This document shows, one piece after another, positions 60,758 through 64,000 of a stretch of DNA of 64,000 nt; the first letter of the stretch is position 1; each line of letters starts with the position of its first letter. Under the pieces are notes generated by a model. The model had not been told where the DNA came from. It saw nothing but the letters and a program-made list of their open reading frames with translations, and made no database searches. The stretch comes from Candidatus Babeliales bacterium (lineage in GTDB: Bacteria > Babelota > Babeliae > Babelales > Chromulinivoraceae). The DNA lies in contig JAGOTL010000001.1 in assembly GCA_018061805.1 (NCBI GenBank), positions 1 to 64,000 of the forward strand, written 5' to 3'. The position numbers and the translations under genes were made by a program.

Positions 60758-62260
60758 ATGAACACAAGAGATTTAGAGTTAGTTTCACTGCTTCAAAAAG
60801 AATTGCAAGATAAGCCTCACCAGCAACTTGACCAAGTTGGTATTGTGGTGCAAGTAGGTGATGGGATTTGTAAAGTTTACGGTCTTGTAGATTCTGTGTA
60901 CGGAGAGCTTGTTACGTTTGAAGGCGGAAACAAGGGAATCATTTTAAATATGAGTGATGATTTTGTCTCTATCTTTGTGTTATCTCAATCAATACCGGTA
61001 TCTGAAGGCGAAGTCGTTAAACGAACTGGTGAAGCATTAAAAATACCAGTTGGTCAGTCTATGATCGGTCGAGTAATCAATGCACTTGGTGAACCTATTG
61101 ATGGTTTGGGTGCTATTGAAACAACGCAGTACCGCTTTGTTGAAAATGATTGTCCTTCAATTATAGATCGTACTCCTATTACCCAACCACTTCAGACAGG
61201 AATTCTGGCTATTGATGCACTCGTACCGATTGGAAAAGGTCAGCGTGAATTGATTGTAGGAAACCGTAACACAGGTAAGACAGCTCTTGCAGTTGATACG
61301 ATTTTGAATCAAAAAGGTAAAAATGTTATTTGCGTGTATGTTTCTATTGGTCAACGTCAAGGAAATTTGGCTCGCTTGGTCAATAAGTTAGAAGAGCATG
61401 GGGCTTTGGAGTATACCGTTGTTATCAGCGCAGATTCTAGCGAAGCTGTTCTGAATCAATATTTGGTTCCGTATGCAGGTACCGCAATAGCTGAATATTT
61501 TATGTACCAAGGTAAAGATGTTTTAATTGTGTACGATGATCTTACCAATCATGCCGTTGCATATCGCGAAATGTCTCTTTTAATGCGACGTGCTCCTGGC
61601 CGTGAAGCTTATCCTGGTGACGTGTTTTATTTACATTCACGGTTGCTTGAACGTTCAGCATGTTTGAAGGCTGGTGGATCGATTACATCACTTCCAATTA
61701 TTCAGATACAAGAAGATGATATTACGGCTTATATTCCAACCAACCTGATTTCAATTACAGATGGACAATTGTTTTTAGATGCACAGTTGTTTAAGCAAGG
61801 GATTCGTCCTGCAATTAGCGTAGAACTTTCAGTGTCACGCGTGGGAGGATCAGCGCAAACAGCTGCGGTTAAAAAAATGTCAAAAGCATTACGCTTAGAG
61901 CTTGCTCAGTATAATGAACTGCTTAGTTTTGCACAGTTTGGAACAGAGTTGGATGAGATATCACAGCGACACTTAACGCGTGGTGCGGTTGCTGTTGAGA
62001 TTTTAAAGCAAGAGCAGTTTTTGCATTACTCTTTTGTGGATGAAGCTATCATTTTATTTATGCTTCGCCACAACATGCTTGATGCAATTCCTTTAAAGCA
62101 AATTGCTTCCTTTGTTCAAAAATGTACGAGCTATATTAAATCTGTGTACCATGATGTGTATCATGAAATAGAATCAAGCAAAGATGTTTCAGATTCTGCA
62201 GCTGCTCGCTTGAAAGAAGCAACAGCAGAATTTGCAAAGCTGTTTAAAGATCAAGCGTAA
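60758..62260 (+). CDS. atpA: ATP synthase alpha subunit
   Basis: A 500-residue F1 alpha subunit. Family blocks: VGDGICKVYGL, MIGRVINALGEPIDG, RQPL-like TQPLQTGILAIDALVPIGKG, VYVSIGQRQGNLARLV, VLIVYDDLTNHAVAYREMSL and LRRAPGREAYPGDVFYLHSR-like text. The P-loop is GNRNTGKT at 168-175 instead of the usual GDRQTGKT, a small change at the non-catalytic site. The operon ends here: gamma, beta and epsilon are not downstream, since a minus-strand gene abuts the stop. Confidence 0.96.
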   Translation: MNTRDLELVSLLQKELQDKPHQQLDQVGIVVQVGDGICKVYGLVDSVYGELVTFEGGNKGIILNMSDDFVSIFVLSQSIPVSEGEVVKRTGEALKIPVGQSMIGRVINALGEPIDGLGAIETTQYRFVENDCPSIIDRTPITQPLQTGILAIDALVPIGKGQRELIVGNRNTGKTALAVDTILNQKGKNVICVYVSIGQRQGNLARLVNKLEEHGALEYTVVISADSSEAVLNQYLVPYAGTAIAEYFMYQGKDVLIVYDDLTNHAVAYREMSLLMRRAPGREAYPGDVFYLHSRLLERSACLKAGGSITSLPIIQIQEDDITAYIPTNLISITDGQLFLDAQLFKQGIRPAISVELSVSRVGGSAQTAAVKKMSKALRLELAQYNELLSFAQFGTELDEISQRHLTRGAVAVEILKQEQFLHYSFVDEAIILFMLRHNMLDAIPLKQIASFVQKCTSYIKSVYHDVYHEIESSKDVSDSAAARLKEATAEFAKLFKDQA

Positions 62261-62261
62261 A

Positions 62262-63551
62262 TTACTCTTTAATTTCTATTGCTGCTGCTGCGTCACTATG
62301 CATTTTTGCCTGTGCTGTATGGTATTCTGCAATGAGTTTAGCTTTTGTTTGTTCAATAAATTCAAGGGGTTTATGTTCATCGTGAGCTTTTTTGTACTCT
62401 TGTTGCTCTGCTTCTGTTAAGTAAGGTATAAAATCTGAAGGAATTTGCTTTACATATTTGTTCGTTTCAGCAGCTAATTGTGCATGATGCTGTGCTAAAA
62501 GTTTATGAACGGTTTTTAGTTCATTGTATAAATCTTTAATTTTGGCACTATGCTGTTTTTTGTATGCAGAATTTTGCAATAGAAATAAAGAACGGTCGAT
62601 ATCTACGGCTTGTTTATCTAGATTTTTTCGTGTTAAATCTTCTTTGTAGATGTCATTTTCAGTTTCTGAGCTTGGCAAGAAGGTTATATCTTCGTTTGTT
62701 TTTAAAAGATAAGGGTTTGTAGGATCTTCTTTTGTGTTGTTATGATATTCAAAATTGTGGGGATTAAAATAATCTAAAAAATTGATTGTGCGTTTTGTGT
62801 CACGTATTTTTTGACGACCTTTTTTGTCTGAATCATAATTGTTTAGAATTGTTGTAAGATCATCACTTTGTGTTGTTGTATGAATAATTTTTCTACTATG
62901 AGTTGTATTATATTCATTGCGAGATTTTTCTCCGATTGATATTTTTTCATATATTTCAGTGGCTTTAGTATGTAATTGTGTAAGCAATTCGATGAGTTTT
63001 TGCTTATATTCTTCGATTGACATATGGGTTGTATCTATTTTTTGTGTAGAAATGGGTAAATTCCTAAGAGTTTGGATAGTTTTTTCAATTTGTTGCAGAG
63101 TGTTTTGGGTAATAGTTTTAAATGCAAAAGAATTAAATTGCTTGTTGTCTTGATTTATTAATAGTTGTTGTATGTTGTGAGGAATAATAGACTCGAGAGA
63201 TTCAACAGTTAATGTTTTTGGTATCATCACTTTGATAGGTTGGGGCGTATTGAATGTTGTTTCCTTTTTTATATCGTCAGAAGTATCTGAATCAACTTGA
63301 GTGGGTGGGTTTGATCGCGATGTGTTTTGATTAAAACTATCGAGTGTCAAGGATGAAGAAGACGCATTTGAGAAAGTTTGGGTTGTATTGTTGCTGTTTT
63401 GAAATAGCATCTCAGGCGTTGCTGTGCTAGATTTTGAATAAAGTGTGTTTTTGCCTTGAGGTGTAATTGAGGTTAGATTTTTCTGTGTCATACTTGGCTG
63501 CATAACGTGGTACGTACAACTTGCTATAATGCATAGATATTGTATAAACAT
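62262..63551 (-). CDS. Exported coiled-coil protein, first of a paralogous pair
   Basis: A 429-residue protein with a hydrophobic N-terminus (MFIQYLCIIASCTYHVM), a Ser/Thr/Asn-rich disordered region to about 100, and helical blocks after it. Residues 330-425 (KLLAQHHAQLAAET, EYHTAQAKMHSDA) are closely mirrored in the next gene upstream at the window edge. No family recognised. It abuts the atpA stop with a one-base gap. Confidence 0.65.
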   Translation of the reverse strand: MFIQYLCIIASCTYHVMQPSMTQKNLTSITPQGKNTLYSKSSTATPEMLFQNSNNTTQTFSNASSSSLTLDSFNQNTSRSNPPTQVDSDTSDDIKKETTFNTPQPIKVMIPKTLTVESLESIIPHNIQQLLINQDNKQFNSFAFKTITQNTLQQIEKTIQTLRNLPISTQKIDTTHMSIEEYKQKLIELLTQLHTKATEIYEKISIGEKSRNEYNTTHSRKIIHTTTQSDDLTTILNNYDSDKKGRQKIRDTKRTINFLDYFNPHNFEYHNNTKEDPTNPYLLKTNEDITFLPSSETENDIYKEDLTRKNLDKQAVDIDRSLFLLQNSAYKKQHSAKIKDLYNELKTVHKLLAQHHAQLAAETNKYVKQIPSDFIPYLTEAEQQEYKKAHDEHKPLEFIEQTKAKLIAEYHTAQAKMHSDAAAAIEIKE

Positions 63552-63586
63552 GTTTTTTCCTAATATTAGACTTTTAAGATATCTTT

Positions 63587-64000
63587 TTAAAGATCAAGTG
63601 TAAAAATATCCAGATCATTTTGGAGTTCTTTAACACAGCGATTGTGCATTGTTTCTTGTGCTTTGTGATATTGTAATGCTATAGATGTTCTTGCATATAA
63701 TTGCTTGGATGATTGGTCCGTTTGGTTGAGTAACTCTTGAGTATCTAGAGCTAATTGAGCATGATGTTTTGCTAGTTTTTGTCGCAATTGTATGACACAG
63801 TGTGTGATTGATCTGATTGTCAGAATTAAATTGCTTGTGCGGGGTTGTTGATAGGCATCTTCTAGGGCAATTGTTAGATTCTTACATAGTTCTTCTTGAT
63901 TGATTCTATACGTATCTGTGACAGCAGATGGATTTATTTCAAGTCTGTGGTCATAGGGTGTTGATGATTTAAAAGGTATGAAAATTATATCGTTAAAGAA
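63587..64000 (-). CDS. Paralogue of the neighbouring coiled-coil protein, 5'-partial
   Basis: The minus-strand frame is open to the right edge of the window, so the N-terminus lies outside. The 137 visible residues contain KLAKHHAQLALDT and QYHKAQETMHNRC, matching blocks of the 62262-63551 protein in the same order, plus NDIIFIPFKSSTP corresponding to EDITFLPSSETE. A tandem duplication is the simplest reading. Confidence 0.65.
   Translation of the reverse strand, partial: FFNDIIFIPFKSSTPYDHRLEINPSAVTDTYRINQEELCKNLTIALEDAYQQPRTSNLILTIRSITHCVIQLRQKLAKHHAQLALDTQELLNQTDQSSKQLYARTSIALQYHKAQETMHNRCVKELQNDLDIFTLDL

Noticed and set aside
1-64000. tRNA, rRNA, CRISPR arrays, IS elements and prophage genes
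   Set aside because: None of the gaps holds a cloverleaf-like sequence, regular repeat-spacer series, transposase or integrase that I could recognise by eye.

Overview
The window is AT-rich bacterial chromosome with standard stop codons (TGA ends several genes), dense gene packing and many short operons. It most resembles an intracellular, host-dependent Gram-negative bacterium, and my best guess is phylum Dependentiae (TM6). The signs are many small Sec-exported proteins with no recognisable family, lipoproteins, a probable outer-membrane barrel ending in Phe, a meso-DAP type MurE, a Chlamydia-like class Ic ribonucleotide reductase, no amino-acid biosynthesis genes, and eukaryote-like domains on an exported protein. 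The phylum call is an inference from family resemblance. I see no tRNA, rRNA, CRISPR array, insertion sequence or phage module.

Layout. 1-8250: a large protein cut by the window edge, a MazG-like pyrophosphohydrolase, a zinc-ribbon microprotein with tsaB, ruvX, then an AGCS symporter-murE-mutY-like operon. 8400-15000: polA, an exported protein, rpmA, secF and rho. 15000-22450: mostly minus-strand exported proteins around tsaD, with smpB and the membrane pyrophosphatase gene hppA on plus. 22450-28500: nrdA-nrdB, a Nudix gene, and holB with a reduced ComEC-like gene. 28600-40600: an accessory region of exported proteins, including a RING-like/triple-UIM protein and several Cys-rich peptides, interleaved with leuS, a second Nudix gene, an S51 peptidase and an alpha/beta hydrolase. 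40600-51450: uvrB, a coiled-coil exported protein, an M3-like lipoprotein and a giant MscS channel. 51500-58130: a minus-strand operon with an outer-membrane-like protein, an exported LeuRS editing-domain homologue, recD2, a degenerate amidase and a GerMN protein. 58260-64000: a deoxynucleoside kinase, a partial ATP synthase operon (c, two b-like, delta, alpha) and two paralogous exported proteins.

How the genes fit together. Nucleotide supply (RNR, deoxynucleoside kinase, MazG, Nudix) sits with DNA repair and replication (polA, uvrB, recD2, mutY-like, holB, ruvX). The energy genes suggest sodium coupling: the ATP synthase c subunit has the sodium-ligand pattern, the pyrophosphatase has the potassium-dependent signature, and there is an AGCS amino-acid symporter. 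The two most striking loci are the exported RING-like/UIM protein at 32052-33044, which looks aimed at host ubiquitin, and the exported stand-alone LeuRS CP1 editing-domain homologue at 55143-56396. The resident LeuRS lacks the canonical threonine-rich editing motif. Several enzymes show altered catalytic residues: the M3 peptidase, MutY, ComEC and the amidase.
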